Below are positions 17,350-24,965 of a stretch of DNA of 64,000 bases, one piece after another (position 1 is the first letter of the stretch; every line of letters starts with the position of its first letter). The position numbers and the translations under genes were made by a program. The notes below the pieces were generated by a model. It had not been told where the DNA came from and did not search any database. It saw only the letters and a program-made list of their open reading frames with translations. This stretch comes from Clostridia bacterium (lineage in GTDB: Bacteria > Bacillota > Clostridia > Christensenellales > Aristaeellaceae): positions 33,952 through 97,951 of the forward strand of contig JAFRBK010000046.1 of assembly GCA_017404985.1 (NCBI GenBank). Direction: 5' to 3'.

Positions 17350-18693
17350 TTACTTTACTTCAACCTTCAGGGTTTCCTGCGCATCGCTCCAGGCCTTGTT
17401 CCACTCAGCCATGATGTCGTCGAATTCCTTGTCGTGGTTGAAAGCGTGCTCGACGATCTGCTGAACCTTCACGTTGCCGCCGTTGTTGATATTCAGTTCG
17501 GATTCCTGGTTCAGCTCGCTCAGCAGGGTCGCTTCTCCGGGCAGCGCGTCCGCGTCAGCCACCATGTCGATGCCGTCGAAGGCCGCATACAGGTCCGGAT
17601 ATTCGCCGTCCTTGGCAATCGGCACGCCGCCTTCGCTGTAGGCGAATCCGCTCTTCTCAGTCAGCCACTTCAGGTAGTACAGGCTGGCCAGCTTCTCTTC
17701 CTTGCTCGCCTGCACGTTGATGCCGAAGCAGTAGTCGGGGCCGGCGGGGGCGTACTGTTTTCCGTCGATGGTGATCGGGAACGCCATGTAGCCGACATCT
17801 TCCGGATGCTCGCCGCCCTCGGCGTCACGCATCTGGGTGAAAGCCCAGGAGCCCAGCACCATGGTGGCAATTTCGCCGTTGTTGAACCGCGGCTTGCAGC
17901 TTTCCCAGTCGGTGGTGGTGTAGTCTTCTTCGATCAGGCCTTCCGCCGCTGCGTCGTACAGAATCTTGTACACGGCATAGGCGCCGGTGCCGTTGCCCTG
18001 GTTGGCGAAGGGATCCTTCGCATGGGGCAGTTCCTGGTTCATGTAGGTGGCTTTGCCGGTGGCGGCGACGCCGATGTAGGCATCCCAGGCGCCCATGGTC
18101 CAGCCGGCCGCGTAGTTGGTGTACAGCGGGATCGCGTTGGTCTTTTCCTTCACAGCCTTCAGGGCGGCGATGAATTCATCGGGGGTCTTGGGCAGCTCGG
18201 TCACGCCGGCTTCCGCGAAGATCCGCTTGTTGTACAGCAGGCCGTTGGCGTTGCCGGTGGAAGGAACGCCGTAGCAGATGCCGTCATAGGCCCAGGCGCT
18301 CATGAAGTTGTACTGCTTGTCCAGGTCTTCGAGGGTTCCCAGCGGCACGAAGTACTTGCTCAGCTCATCCTTCTGCACGGTCGGAATGCCCATCATGGTC
18401 CAGTCATTGTTGCCGATCCGCAGCAGGGCGTTTTCGGCGAAGTCCGTGATCAGTTCGTATTCGATCTCGATGTTGGGATAGGTCTTCTGGAATTCCTTCA
18501 CGTATCCGGCCAGTTTTCCGTCGTCGCCGGCCAGGTCGGTCCGGTGGTAGGTGAAGTGGATCTTCGCGGCCAGGTCGGTGTTCTCGCCCAGAACGATCTT
18601 GTCAAGGGTAGGCAGCTCATCCTCCGCGGAAGCGAAGGAAACCAGGCTCAGCGCCAGGCACAGTGCCAGAATCAGGGATACCAGTTTCTTCAT
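17350..18693 (-). CDS. extracellular sugar-binding protein of ABC transporter
   Basis: 447 residues. Signal peptide MKKLVSLILALCLALSLVSF ending ASA-ED; it looks like a signal-peptidase-I site and no convincing lipobox is seen. The mature part is a family-1 solute-binding protein (AVKEKTNAIPLYTNYAAGW, NNGEIATMVLGSWAF blocks). First gene of the operon, expected to capture mannooligosaccharides for the two permeases. Strong ribosome binding site (AGGAGGAG) and a strong promoter. The missing lipid anchor is odd for a monoderm unless another anchoring mode exists. Confidence 0.9.
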   Translation of the reverse strand: MKKLVSLILALCLALSLVSFASAEDELPTLDKIVLGENTDLAAKIHFTYHRTDLAGDDGKLAGYVKEFQKTYPNIEIEYELITDFAENALLRIGNNDWTMMGIPTVQKDELSKYFVPLGTLEDLDKQYNFMSAWAYDGICYGVPSTGNANGLLYNKRIFAEAGVTELPKTPDEFIAALKAVKEKTNAIPLYTNYAAGWTMGAWDAYIGVAATGKATYMNQELPHAKDPFANQGNGTGAYAVYKILYDAAAEGLIEEDYTTTDWESCKPRFNNGEIATMVLGSWAFTQMRDAEGGEHPEDVGYMAFPITIDGKQYAPAGPDYCFGINVQASKEEKLASLYYLKWLTEKSGFAYSEGGVPIAKDGEYPDLYAAFDGIDMVADADALPGEATLLSELNQESELNINNGGNVKVQQIVEHAFNHDKEFDDIMAEWNKAWSDAQETLKVEVK

Positions 18694-18709
18694 AATGTGC
18701 TCCTCCTTT

Positions 18710-18732
18710 AAGTTTGTTAACTTAACAAACTT
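18710..18732. promoter_or_regulatory. palindromic operator (LacI candidate site)
   Basis: AAGTTTGTTAA and its exact reverse complement TTAACAAACTT around one central C: an 11-bp perfect inverted repeat. It sits from about +8 to +30 of the predicted transcript, between the -10 and the ribosome binding site, a repressing position. Confidence 0.7.
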
Positions 18733-18746
18733 TATTTGTTAATCGG

Positions 18747-18775
18747 ATTATAAACCGAAAATAAACCCTTGTCAA
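18747..18775 (-). promoter_or_regulatory. sigma-A promoter of the mannooligosaccharide operon
   Basis: Consensus TTGACA and TATAAT hexamers with a 17-base spacer on the minus strand. Confidence 0.9.
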
Positions 18776-18872
18776 CAGTTTTTTTGTTTCCATTATTTGG
18801 TTTTCGGGAAATATTCGGACATTTTGCACATGGTTTCACGCGGGATGATGCTTTGCTTTTCGGCCGTTTAGA

Positions 18873-18892
18873 TTAACAATTAAGTTAACAAA
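18873..18892. promoter_or_regulatory. second operator-like site upstream of the sugar operon
   Basis: The minus strand here reads TTTGTTAACTTAA, a 13-base match to the core of the palindrome about 160 bp away, followed by a diverged half (TTGTTAA). Two similar sites flanking a promoter would allow looping by a LacI tetramer, or this copy could affect the divergent guaA gene. Confidence 0.5.
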
Positions 18893-18958
18893 AGAAAGCC
18901 CAGGCCAAAAATTATTTTTTTTGAAAAAAAGCCTTCATCTTTTCGTCATGTTTTCTGA

Positions 18959-18987
18959 TTGACACTTTTCCCCTCTTTTTCTATCCT
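18959..18987 (+). promoter_or_regulatory. promoter of guaA
   Basis: TTGACA, 17-base spacer, TATCCT, about 35 bases before the start codon. Confidence 0.7.
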
Positions 18988-19022
18988 ATGAGTATTCCTG
19001 AAAAGATGGAGGATGAAGAATC

Positions 19023-20003
19023 ATGGAGAATAACAAGCGTCCCGAGAACATGGAACGGATCACCACCCCGGCCCTGGCCGCCGCCTTCATTGAGGAGCAG
19101 GTTGCCGCGATCCGGCAGCAGGTCGGCGATAAGAAAGTGCTGCTGGCTCTTTCCGGCGGAGTGGACAGCTCCGTTGTGGCCGCCCTGCTGATTAAGGCCA
19201 TCGGCCGGCAGCTGGTGGCGGTGCATGTCAATCACGGCCTTCTGCGCCAGGGAGAACCGGAGCAGGTCGTGGAGGTGTTCCGCAACCAGATGAACGCCAA
19301 CCTGGTCTATGTGGACGCTGTGGACCGTTTCCTGGATAAGCTGGCCGGCGTCTCCGCCCCCGAGCAGAAGCGGAAGATCATCGGTGCCGAGTTTATCCGC
19401 GTCTTTGAGGAGGAAGCCCGCAAGCAGCACGGCATCCATTTCCTCGCCCAGGGAACCATTTATCCCGATATTCTGGAAAGCGGCCCCGTCAAGGCCCATC
19501 ATAATGTGGGCGGCCTGCCGGAGGATCTGGACTTTGAGCTGGTGGAGCCCCTGAAGTTCCTCTTTAAAGATGAAGTCCGCGTCGTCGGCGTGGAGCTCGG
19601 CCTTCCCTATGGCATGGTCTACCGCCAGCCCTTCCCCGGCCCCGGCCTCGGCGTCCGCTGCCTGGGAGCGATCACGCGGGACCGGCTGGAAGCCGTCCGC
19701 GAAAGCGATGCGATCCTTCGGGAGGAGTTCCTGAAAAACGGGCTGCAGGATACGGTCTGGCAGTATTTCACCGTGATCCCCGACCTGAAGAGCGTCGGCG
19801 TCCGGGATAACCGCCGCTGCGAGGAGTGGCCCGTCATCATCCGCGCCGTCAATACCAGGGACGCCATGACCGCCACGGTCGAAAACATTCCCTTCGACCT
19901 GATGCAGCATATCGTCAAACGCATCATCACCGAAGTAAAAGGCGTCAACCGCGTCCTCTACGACTATACGCCCAAGCCTACTGGAACTATTGAGTGGGAA
20001 TGA
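19023..20003 (+). CDS. guaA: GMP synthase ATP-pyrophosphatase subunit (stand-alone)
   Basis: 326 residues corresponding only to the synthetase and dimerisation parts of GMP synthase: PP-loop [10 protein letters not shown] near residue 42, [25 protein letters not shown] and the conserved C-terminus GTIEWE. It converts XMP to GMP using ATP and ammonia. The glutamine amidotransferase domain is absent, so a separate GATase subunit must exist elsewhere, as in archaeal two-subunit enzymes. Ribosome binding site GGAGGATGAAG. The last codons form the attachment site of the downstream island, and the reading frame stays intact. Confidence 0.93.
   Translation: MENNKRPENMERITTPALAAAFIEEQVAAIRQQVGDKKVLLALSGGVDSSVVAALLIKAIGRQLVAVHVNHGLLRQGEPEQVVEVFRNQMNANLVYVDAVDRFLDKLAGVSAPEQKRKIIGAEFIRVFEEEARKQHGIHFLAQGTIYPDILESGPVKAHHNVGGLPEDLDFELVEPLKFLFKDEVRVVGVELGLPYGMVYRQPFPGPGLGVRCLGAITRDRLEAVRESDAILREEFLKNGLQDTVWQYFTVIPDLKSVGVRDNRRCEEWPVIIRAVNTRDAMTATVENIPFDLMQHIVKRIITEVKGVNRVLYDYTPKPTGTIEWE
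19992..20003 (+). repeat. attL core (direct repeat in guaA 3' end)
   Basis: GAGTGGGAATGA covers the last three sense codons and stop of guaA. An identical 12-mer lies at 34928-34939. The guaA 3' end is a known integration hotspot for genomic islands using this type of sequence. Confidence 0.85.
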
Positions 20004-20061
20004 GTGCCGGAATGGCAAAAACCCTTATGCCACAACGCTTTCAGCCATCTCCAAAGTGACT

Positions 20062-20080
20062 CTGATAAAGAAATGATAAA
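20062..20080 (+). repeat. left subterminal 19-bp direct repeat
   Basis: CTGATAAAGAAATGATAAA, 58 bases inside attL. An identical copy in the same orientation lies at 34808-34826 inside the right end. Possible integrase arm-type or excision accessory site. Confidence 0.75.
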
Positions 20081-20183
20081 GTTTTCCGGAAAAAGGTCAC
20101 ATCGTCCCCATGTCTGGTGGTTGTGGGGTTGAGAGGCTGAAAACGGAAAACGGAATCAGAAAAACTACAGATTTGTATGATTC

Positions 20184-20229
20184 AGCCCTCCGCTGTGGAT
20201 CCATCATCCGCAGATCGGAGGGCTTTTTG
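20184..20229 (+). terminator. intrinsic terminator at the left end of the island
   Basis: AGCCCTCCG pairs with CGGAGGGCT, with a second inner stem (CTGTGGAT / ATCCGCAG), followed by TTTTTG. It separates guaA from the convergent XRE gene. Confidence 0.8.
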
Positions 20230-20231
20230 TG

Positions 20232-20759
20232 TCAGTCTTTATTCTTCGGTTTTCTGCCCCGTTTGGAACGGGTGGGTTCTTCTGTTGGGATCGGTACTCG
20301 GATACTGGTATCGTCAAAATCAGGGTAGTGATAACGCCAGCGGTCGTAATCCTCTTTTGTGATTTCTCCTGCTTTCAGCTTAGCGGCTTGTTCCTGCCAG
20401 GCACGGAGACGCTGCTCCAGATCAGCGGCGTGCACACCGCCGTCAAAGATCTCCGCGCGGAGGCAGATCAGCCCATCTGCATTCGTGATACGAAGCAGCT
20501 TGCGATCCTCCAATGCGAAAAGTGTGTGCATCAGTCCGTCCATGGTGTCGATATCCGGCACAGCGATCGCTTTGGGAGACACATCCAGAGCTTCCGCCAG
20601 TTGAACTGTCAGATCAGCCTTAGGCGTACGGTCCTCAGATTCATACTGGGCCAGTCGGACATCAGCCGAGTTGTCGGGAAAGCCCAGCATAAGTCCCAGA
20701 TACTTCTGTGTCATCCCCCGTAAGGTGCGGAAGAACCGGATGCGTTCGCCAGTTGCCAT
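20232..20759 (-). CDS. XRE-family regulator of the island
   Basis: 175 residues from the ATG behind GAGGTGG; an in-frame start 72 bases upstream lies before the -10 box and is rejected. N-terminal helix-turn-helix (GERIRFFRTLRGMTQKYLG, about 3-60), a middle region starting near VPDIDTMDGLMHTLF, and a lysine-rich C-terminus (SKRGRKPKNKD). Divergently transcribed from the excisionase/integrase genes with matched operator-like motifs in both promoters, so it is the probable repressor of integration functions. Confidence 0.82.
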   Translation of the reverse strand: MATGERIRFFRTLRGMTQKYLGLMLGFPDNSADVRLAQYESEDRTPKADLTVQLAEALDVSPKAIAVPDIDTMDGLMHTLFALEDRKLLRITNADGLICLRAEIFDGGVHAADLEQRLRAWQEQAAKLKAGEITKEDYDRWRYHYPDFDDTSIRVPIPTEEPTRSKRGRKPKNKD

Positions 20760-20793
20760 CAAAACCACCTCTTGAAAATGATGATTTATTATA

Positions 20794-20889
20794 GCAAATG
20801 CGTTTAAGATGGTCAAGAGGAAGTTTAACAAAAAAAGTTAGTAAATGTTTCCTGCAGGTGTTGACATAAGCAATTGCGTTTAGTATAAT
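20794..20889. promoter_or_regulatory. divergent island promoters with paired operator motif
   Basis: Minus strand: TTGACC, 17 bases, TATAAT for the XRE gene. Plus strand: TTGACA (20861), 17 bases, TATAAT (20884) for the excisionase-like gene. Each spacer contains GCAAWTGCGTTTA (20794-20806 and 20870-20882), so one regulator could occlude both promoters. Confidence 0.8.
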
Positions 20890-20945
20890 GAGGATGTAGT
20901 TAAGCGGCAATGCTTAATACAAGTACAGGAGAAAGGGACTAACGA

Positions 20946-21149
20946 ATGGCAAACCAGTTTATGAGAGCAGATGAGGTGGCAAAGGAACTTGGAATCTCGA
21001 GATCCTATGCCTACAAGCTGATCCGGCAGCTCAATCAGGAACTCAAAGAGCGGGGTTTCCTGACCATCGCAGGAAGGATCAACCGGGATTATTTAAGGGA
21101 AAGGCTCTATACAGCAGAAAGTGGGGTGAAACAGAATGTCGGTCTATAA
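20946..21149 (+). CDS. excisionase-like helix-turn-helix protein
   Basis: 67 residues, one winged or simple helix-turn-helix (RADEVAKELGISRSYAYKLI). Good AGGAG site upstream and a 14-base overlap with the integrase gene. Size, fold and position are those of Xis / MerR-like recombination directionality factors in Tn916-type elements. Confidence 0.78.
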   Translation: MANQFMRADEVAKELGISRSYAYKLIRQLNQELKERGFLTIAGRINRDYLRERLYTAESGVKQNVGL

Positions 21150-22227
21150 GGACGAAAAAACCGGGAAATGGTATGCGCTGGCCTGGTATCACGACTGGAA
21201 GGGCGAAGGTCGCCAGAAATGCAAGCGCGGCTTTGAAACCAAAAAAGAGGCGCAGGATTGGGAGCGGAGCTATGTACAGCAGAATACAACCGGTATCGAT
21301 ATGACCTTCGAAGCCTTCTGCGGACTCTACGAAAAGGATCGGAGGCCACGCCTGAAGGAAAGCACCTGGCTGACAAAGGAAAACATCATCAAAAACAGGC
21401 TGCTCCCGACCTTTGGGAAGATGATGATAAGTGAAATTGAAACCAAGCACGTCATCGCCTGGCAGAATGAGCTGCTGGCTTATCGGGATGAATTCAAAAA
21501 ACCGTACTCGGCTACCTACCTGAAAACGGTACATAACCAGCTGGTGGCGATCCTGAACCATGCGGTACGGCACTATGGGCTGAAAAGCAATCCGGCCTCC
21601 AAGGTAGGCTGCATCGGCAGCAAAGAACGAGAAGAAATGAACTTCTGGACGAAGGAGGAGTACATGAAGTTTGCGGAAGCAATTATGGACAAGCCGATGT
21701 CCTACTACGCCTTCGAAATGTTGTACTGGTGCGGGATCCGGGAGGGAGAAATGCTGGCACTCACCCCGGCGGACTTCAACTTTACGAAGAAAACAGTAAG
21801 GATCAACAAAACATATCAGCGGATTCACGGTCAGGATCTGATTACATCGCCAAAGACGAAAAAGAGCGTGCGAACAGTTGAGATGCCGGACTTCCTCTGC
21901 GATGAAATGCAGGATTACATCAAGAGCCTCTACAAGGTGCAGAAGAATGACCGGATCTTCCCCATCACCAAGAGCTATTTGCAGCATGAGATGAGGCGGG
22001 GCTCAGCAGAAGCAGGTGTAAAGCGCATCAGGATCCACGATTTGAGGCACAGCCATATATCACTTTTGATCGACATGGGGTTCAGCGCGGTAGCGATTGC
22101 GGATCGTGTTGGGCACGAGAGCATCGATATCACCTTCCGCTACGCGCACATGTTCCCCTCCCGTCAGGTGGATATGGCGCAGCGGCTGAATAATGAAAGA
22201 ATGGAGGGACAAGCAAATGTCAGCTAA
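21136..22227 (+). CDS. int: tyrosine recombinase / integrase
   Basis: 363 residues. An N-terminal arm-binding domain (MSVYKDEKTGKWYALAWY, typical of Tn916/phage Int), a SAM-like core-binding domain (about 58-160) and a C-terminal catalytic domain with GIREGEML (first Arg), HDLRHSH (His-x-x-Arg), GHESIDITFRYAHM (second His and the nucleophile Tyr). All catalytic residues are present, so it should be active. It presumably recombines the GAGTGGGAATGA core at guaA. Confidence 0.93.
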   Translation: MSVYKDEKTGKWYALAWYHDWKGEGRQKCKRGFETKKEAQDWERSYVQQNTTGIDMTFEAFCGLYEKDRRPRLKESTWLTKENIIKNRLLPTFGKMMISEIETKHVIAWQNELLAYRDEFKKPYSATYLKTVHNQLVAILNHAVRHYGLKSNPASKVGCIGSKEREEMNFWTKEEYMKFAEAIMDKPMSYYAFEMLYWCGIREGEMLALTPADFNFTKKTVRINKTYQRIHGQDLITSPKTKKSVRTVEMPDFLCDEMQDYIKSLYKVQKNDRIFPITKSYLQHEMRRGSAEAGVKRIRIHDLRHSHISLLIDMGFSAVAIADRVGHESIDITFRYAHMFPSRQVDMAQRLNNERMEGQANVS

Positions 22228-22543
22228 AAACGTAGACCGGCGCAACCGTTTCCGGAGCATCACGGTGGGTTTCCGGGTATCCCCGGAAGAAAACGAACAG
22301 CTTAACCGGGCAGTGGCTCTGTCAGGGCTTCCGAAGCAGGAATACTGTTACCGGAAATGCATGAACCGGGATATCACCGTCACCCCGAATCCCCGGATAT
22401 TCAAAATGATGAATATCCACATGAAGGACATCCTGATGGAACTTCAGCGGCTTGTCCAGGGAGAAAACCCCAGCCAGGAGCTGCTTGAAGATATCGCACT
22501 AATCACCAAAATGCTGAACGACATGAAGGAGGAAAGAAAATGA
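22217..22543 (+). CDS. MobC-like relaxosome accessory / ribbon-helix-helix protein
   Basis: 108 residues. N-terminal basic ribbon-helix-helix region (RSITVGFRVSPEENEQLNRA) and LPKQEYCYRKCM resemble plasmid mobilization MobC-family proteins, which nick-site proteins use as auxiliaries. Starts at the ATG behind GGAGGGAC, overlapping the integrase 3' end by 11 bases. No relaxase partner is visible in the island. Confidence 0.65.
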   Translation: MSAKNVDRRNRFRSITVGFRVSPEENEQLNRAVALSGLPKQEYCYRKCMNRDITVTPNPRIFKMMNIHMKDILMELQRLVQGENPSQELLEDIALITKMLNDMKEERK

Positions 22544-22917
22544 ACAGCATCTTTGAAGAACGCGGCGGTACCTACACCCTTGGAGCAGACGGCATGCTCT
22601 ACCCGAACCTGATCCTGGAACCCCAGGAGCACCGCCCCATCGGAAGATGGGGACGGATGCACCGGGCATACCTGGAAGCGGAGCATCCTGGACTCTATGA
22701 GCGGCTGATTCTGAACGGAACCCTGGACCGGCATCTGGCGGATGCGGAGGAGCGAGCTGGAATGATGCTGGATCAGCTGAGCCGGCAGATGGCACTGCAG
22801 GAAGGCATCACGGAGAGCCTGAAAGCGGCAGACCAGATGGAATGGGTTCAGAGGATGAACAGCATCCGCAGCCGGGCAGAAGAAACCGTCCGGGAAGAAA
22901 TCATCAATACCCTGTAA
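22540..22917 (+). CDS. tnpV: TnpV-family transposon protein
   Basis: 125 residues, overlapping the previous stop by ATGA. MNSIFEERGGTYTLGADGML, PIGRWGRMHRAYLEAEHPGL and the ending MEWVQRMNSIRSRAEE match the TnpV proteins of Tn4451/Tn1549-type clostridial elements. The biochemical role of TnpV is unknown; it marks this stretch as mobile-element DNA. Confidence 0.82.
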   Translation: MNSIFEERGGTYTLGADGMLYPNLILEPQEHRPIGRWGRMHRAYLEAEHPGLYERLILNGTLDRHLADAEERAGMMLDQLSRQMALQEGITESLKAADQMEWVQRMNSIRSRAEETVREEIINTL

Positions 22918-22954
22918 CACGACAGCGCCGCATGAGCGGCAGAAAGAGAGGATT

Positions 22955-23896
22955 ATGCTTACCAATACGAACCCCATCACCAAGAATCCCACCGTAGTCA
23001 TCGGGATCGACCACGGCTACGGCAACATCAAGACGGCCAACACCTGCTTCCGGGCAGGTGTGACCGCCTATGACAAAGAGCCATTCTTCATCATCGGATC
23101 ACTTCAATACAACGGCAAGTGGTACGGCATTGGCGAGGATCACAAAGAGTTCATCCCGGACAAGATGACGGATCAGGACTACTACATCCTGACGCTTGCC
23201 GCCATCGCCCGGGAAATGGATCTGGCGCATATGACCAGCGCCGACATCCACCTGGCTGTCGGACTGCCCCTGACCTGGGTGTCAGAGCAGAAAGACCGCT
23301 TCCGTAAATATCTGATCCAGCGGAAGGACGTGAAGTTCAGCTTCGATGGCGTTGCCTACAGCATCCGGATTGTCGGCTGCGATGTCTTCCCTCAGGGCTT
23401 CGCAGCTGTCGCAGATAAACTGGCGGAGTTCAAAGGCACGACCATGTTGTGTGATATCGGCAACGGCACCATGAACATCATGACCATCAGCAACGGGAAA
23501 CCTAATCCGCAGAAATGTTATACAGAGAAGTATGGAACCTACCAGTGCATGCTGTCTATCCGGGAGCAGCTCATGCGGAAGTTCGGTACGGCCATCGATG
23601 ATGATGTGATCGACGATGCGCTCAGGTACGGCACTGCGGATATCGGCGAAAAATACCTGACAGTGATCCGGGAAGTCGCCCAGCAGTATGTGGCTGGGAT
23701 CATGCGCCGGCTGCGTGAGCATGAGTACAATCCGGAGCTGATGAAACTGTACATCGTCGGAGGCGGCGGGTGCCTGATACGGAATTTCGGCGAATATGAT
23801 CCCAATCGGGTAACGATCAATGACGATATCTGCGCCACAGCAAAGGGATATGAGTTCCTGGCCAATCTGAAGTTGAAGAAGGCGAACGCGGCATGA
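22955..23896 (+). CDS. ParM/StbA-like actin homologue
   Basis: 313 residues with the actin-ATPase signature pieces: GIDHGYGNIKTAN (phosphate 1), MLCDIGNGTMNIM (phosphate 2) and YIVGGGGCLIRNF (adenosine). Such proteins form filaments that segregate plasmids or circular integrative elements. It is followed with a 4-base overlap by a small ParR-like gene and then by an iteron-rich region, the layout of a type II partition cassette. Its presence in an integrated island suggests stabilisation of an excised circular form. Confidence 0.85.
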   Translation: MLTNTNPITKNPTVVIGIDHGYGNIKTANTCFRAGVTAYDKEPFFIIGSLQYNGKWYGIGEDHKEFIPDKMTDQDYYILTLAAIAREMDLAHMTSADIHLAVGLPLTWVSEQKDRFRKYLIQRKDVKFSFDGVAYSIRIVGCDVFPQGFAAVADKLAEFKGTTMLCDIGNGTMNIMTISNGKPNPQKCYTEKYGTYQCMLSIREQLMRKFGTAIDDDVIDDALRYGTADIGEKYLTVIREVAQQYVAGIMRRLREHEYNPELMKLYIVGGGGCLIRNFGEYDPNRVTINDDICATAKGYEFLANLKLKKANAA

Positions 23897-24264
23897 ACAA
23901 GAAGGAAAACCTTTTCACCACAACCCTGCGGCTGAACCTGAACAATACACAGGACATGGAGGCTTGGAACAACCTGATGAGCACCGACAGAAACCAGCCG
24001 GAATACAGCTCATACAGCCGAACAATCGTCACCGCCATCAACGATCACTTTGCCCGGCAGGACCGCATGGAGGAGCAACAGGAATGGGAAGAAGTGCTAC
24101 TGAAAAAGATCGAGGCTACGATCCGGGAAACGTTCATCAGCTGCATGAAAGAGTTCCAAATCACCGCTGCGCCACCGACAGCAGAGAAATCTGAGCCGCC
24201 GGCGCAATCTGATCCGCCCGATGAAACAGAAGCGAACATCGAAGCCTTCCTGGACTGCTTCTGA
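23893..24264 (+). CDS. ParR-like adaptor protein (putative)
   Basis: 123 residues. N-terminal segment LFTTTLRLNLNNTQDMEAWN looks like a ribbon-helix-helix DNA-binding strand-helix; the C-terminus is acidic and proline-rich (PPAQSDPPDETEANIEAFLD), as in ParR adaptors that contact ParM. No residue-level family signature is recognised; the call rests on size, position and translational coupling to the ParM-like gene. Confidence 0.6.
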   Translation: MNKKENLFTTTLRLNLNNTQDMEAWNNLMSTDRNQPEYSSYSRTIVTAINDHFARQDRMEEQQEWEEVLLKKIEATIRETFISCMKEFQITAAPPTAEKSEPPAQSDPPDETEANIEAFLDCF

Positions 24265-24965
24265 GGGGTGCACCACAAGTGGTATCACGACGGGCTGAAA
24301 AATGATACCACTTGTAATACCAACCCAAGATGCAAAAAGCCAACGGCATAAATTGGAAGGCTCGCCTTAAGCCGGAAAATGAATCATCACCCGAAACCAA
24401 GTTAATACCAATAGAGCACCAAACCCCTGCACCTGAAAAGTTGGTATCACAAACCAACCAACAGGCGCAGGGGGTTTTCTTTATCATTCAGCGTTTGCTG
24501 AACCGTGGTGATACCAAAGGTTCACCACACAACCACAGCACAAAGTGCTGGCATGAGGGGCTTGGGGGCGGAGCCCTCAACAAGCTTTTTGCAAAATGTA
24601 TTAACTTTGCATTGCTTGCTACTATCGTGTCGCCCGTGACTGATTAGCGTAAAAAAAGCGAAAAATCGATATGGCAGACGAAAGCTTTGTCATAAATGTA
24701 TATCGGAAATTATGGAGATCGTCCCAGAGGAAACAGAAGAGAAAAAGGGAGAGGTTGCGGTTCATGGATAATCAGTCCATCAAGAAATCATCGCAAGAGC
24801 AGGCCGAGATCAACCTTCCTGATGATCTCAGCCTGAGATACGATTTGTCATGTGGCATTAATAGAGGCATGGCCGGCTGAAATAGTTGTACTTGCCCGAC
24901 TTAATGCGTTTCATGCAATAATTGCGTGAGGCAGTGCGACATAAGATTGAATCGTGAAAAAGGCT
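24265..24965. repeat. iteron-rich non-coding region (putative centromere)
   Basis: About 700 bases without a convincing gene. It holds a 13-bp perfect inverted repeat ACAAGTGGTATCA (24275) / TGATACCACTTGT (24303) and further copies of the TACCA core: TAATACCAA (24315), TTAATACCAAT (24402), TTGGTATCAC (24441), GTGATACCAAAGG (24508). A bulged hairpin AAACCCCTGC / GCAGGGGGTTT followed by TTTTCTTT (24421-24482) may terminate the par operon. A second GC-rich hairpin follows at 24555. The rest, to 24965, is AT-richer with short reading frames not supported by a start signal. Confidence 0.6.

Noticed and set aside
24275-24520. CRISPR array from repeated TACCA units
   Set aside because: Units are short, irregularly spaced, in both orientations, and no cas genes are present.
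24330-24647. 105-codon open frame in the iteron region
   Set aside because: No ribosome site, spans repeats and a terminator-like hairpin, no recognisable protein.
24671-24880. 69-codon basic open frame
   Set aside because: A short Lys/Arg-rich start and no family signature; may be a remnant, but nothing supports translation.
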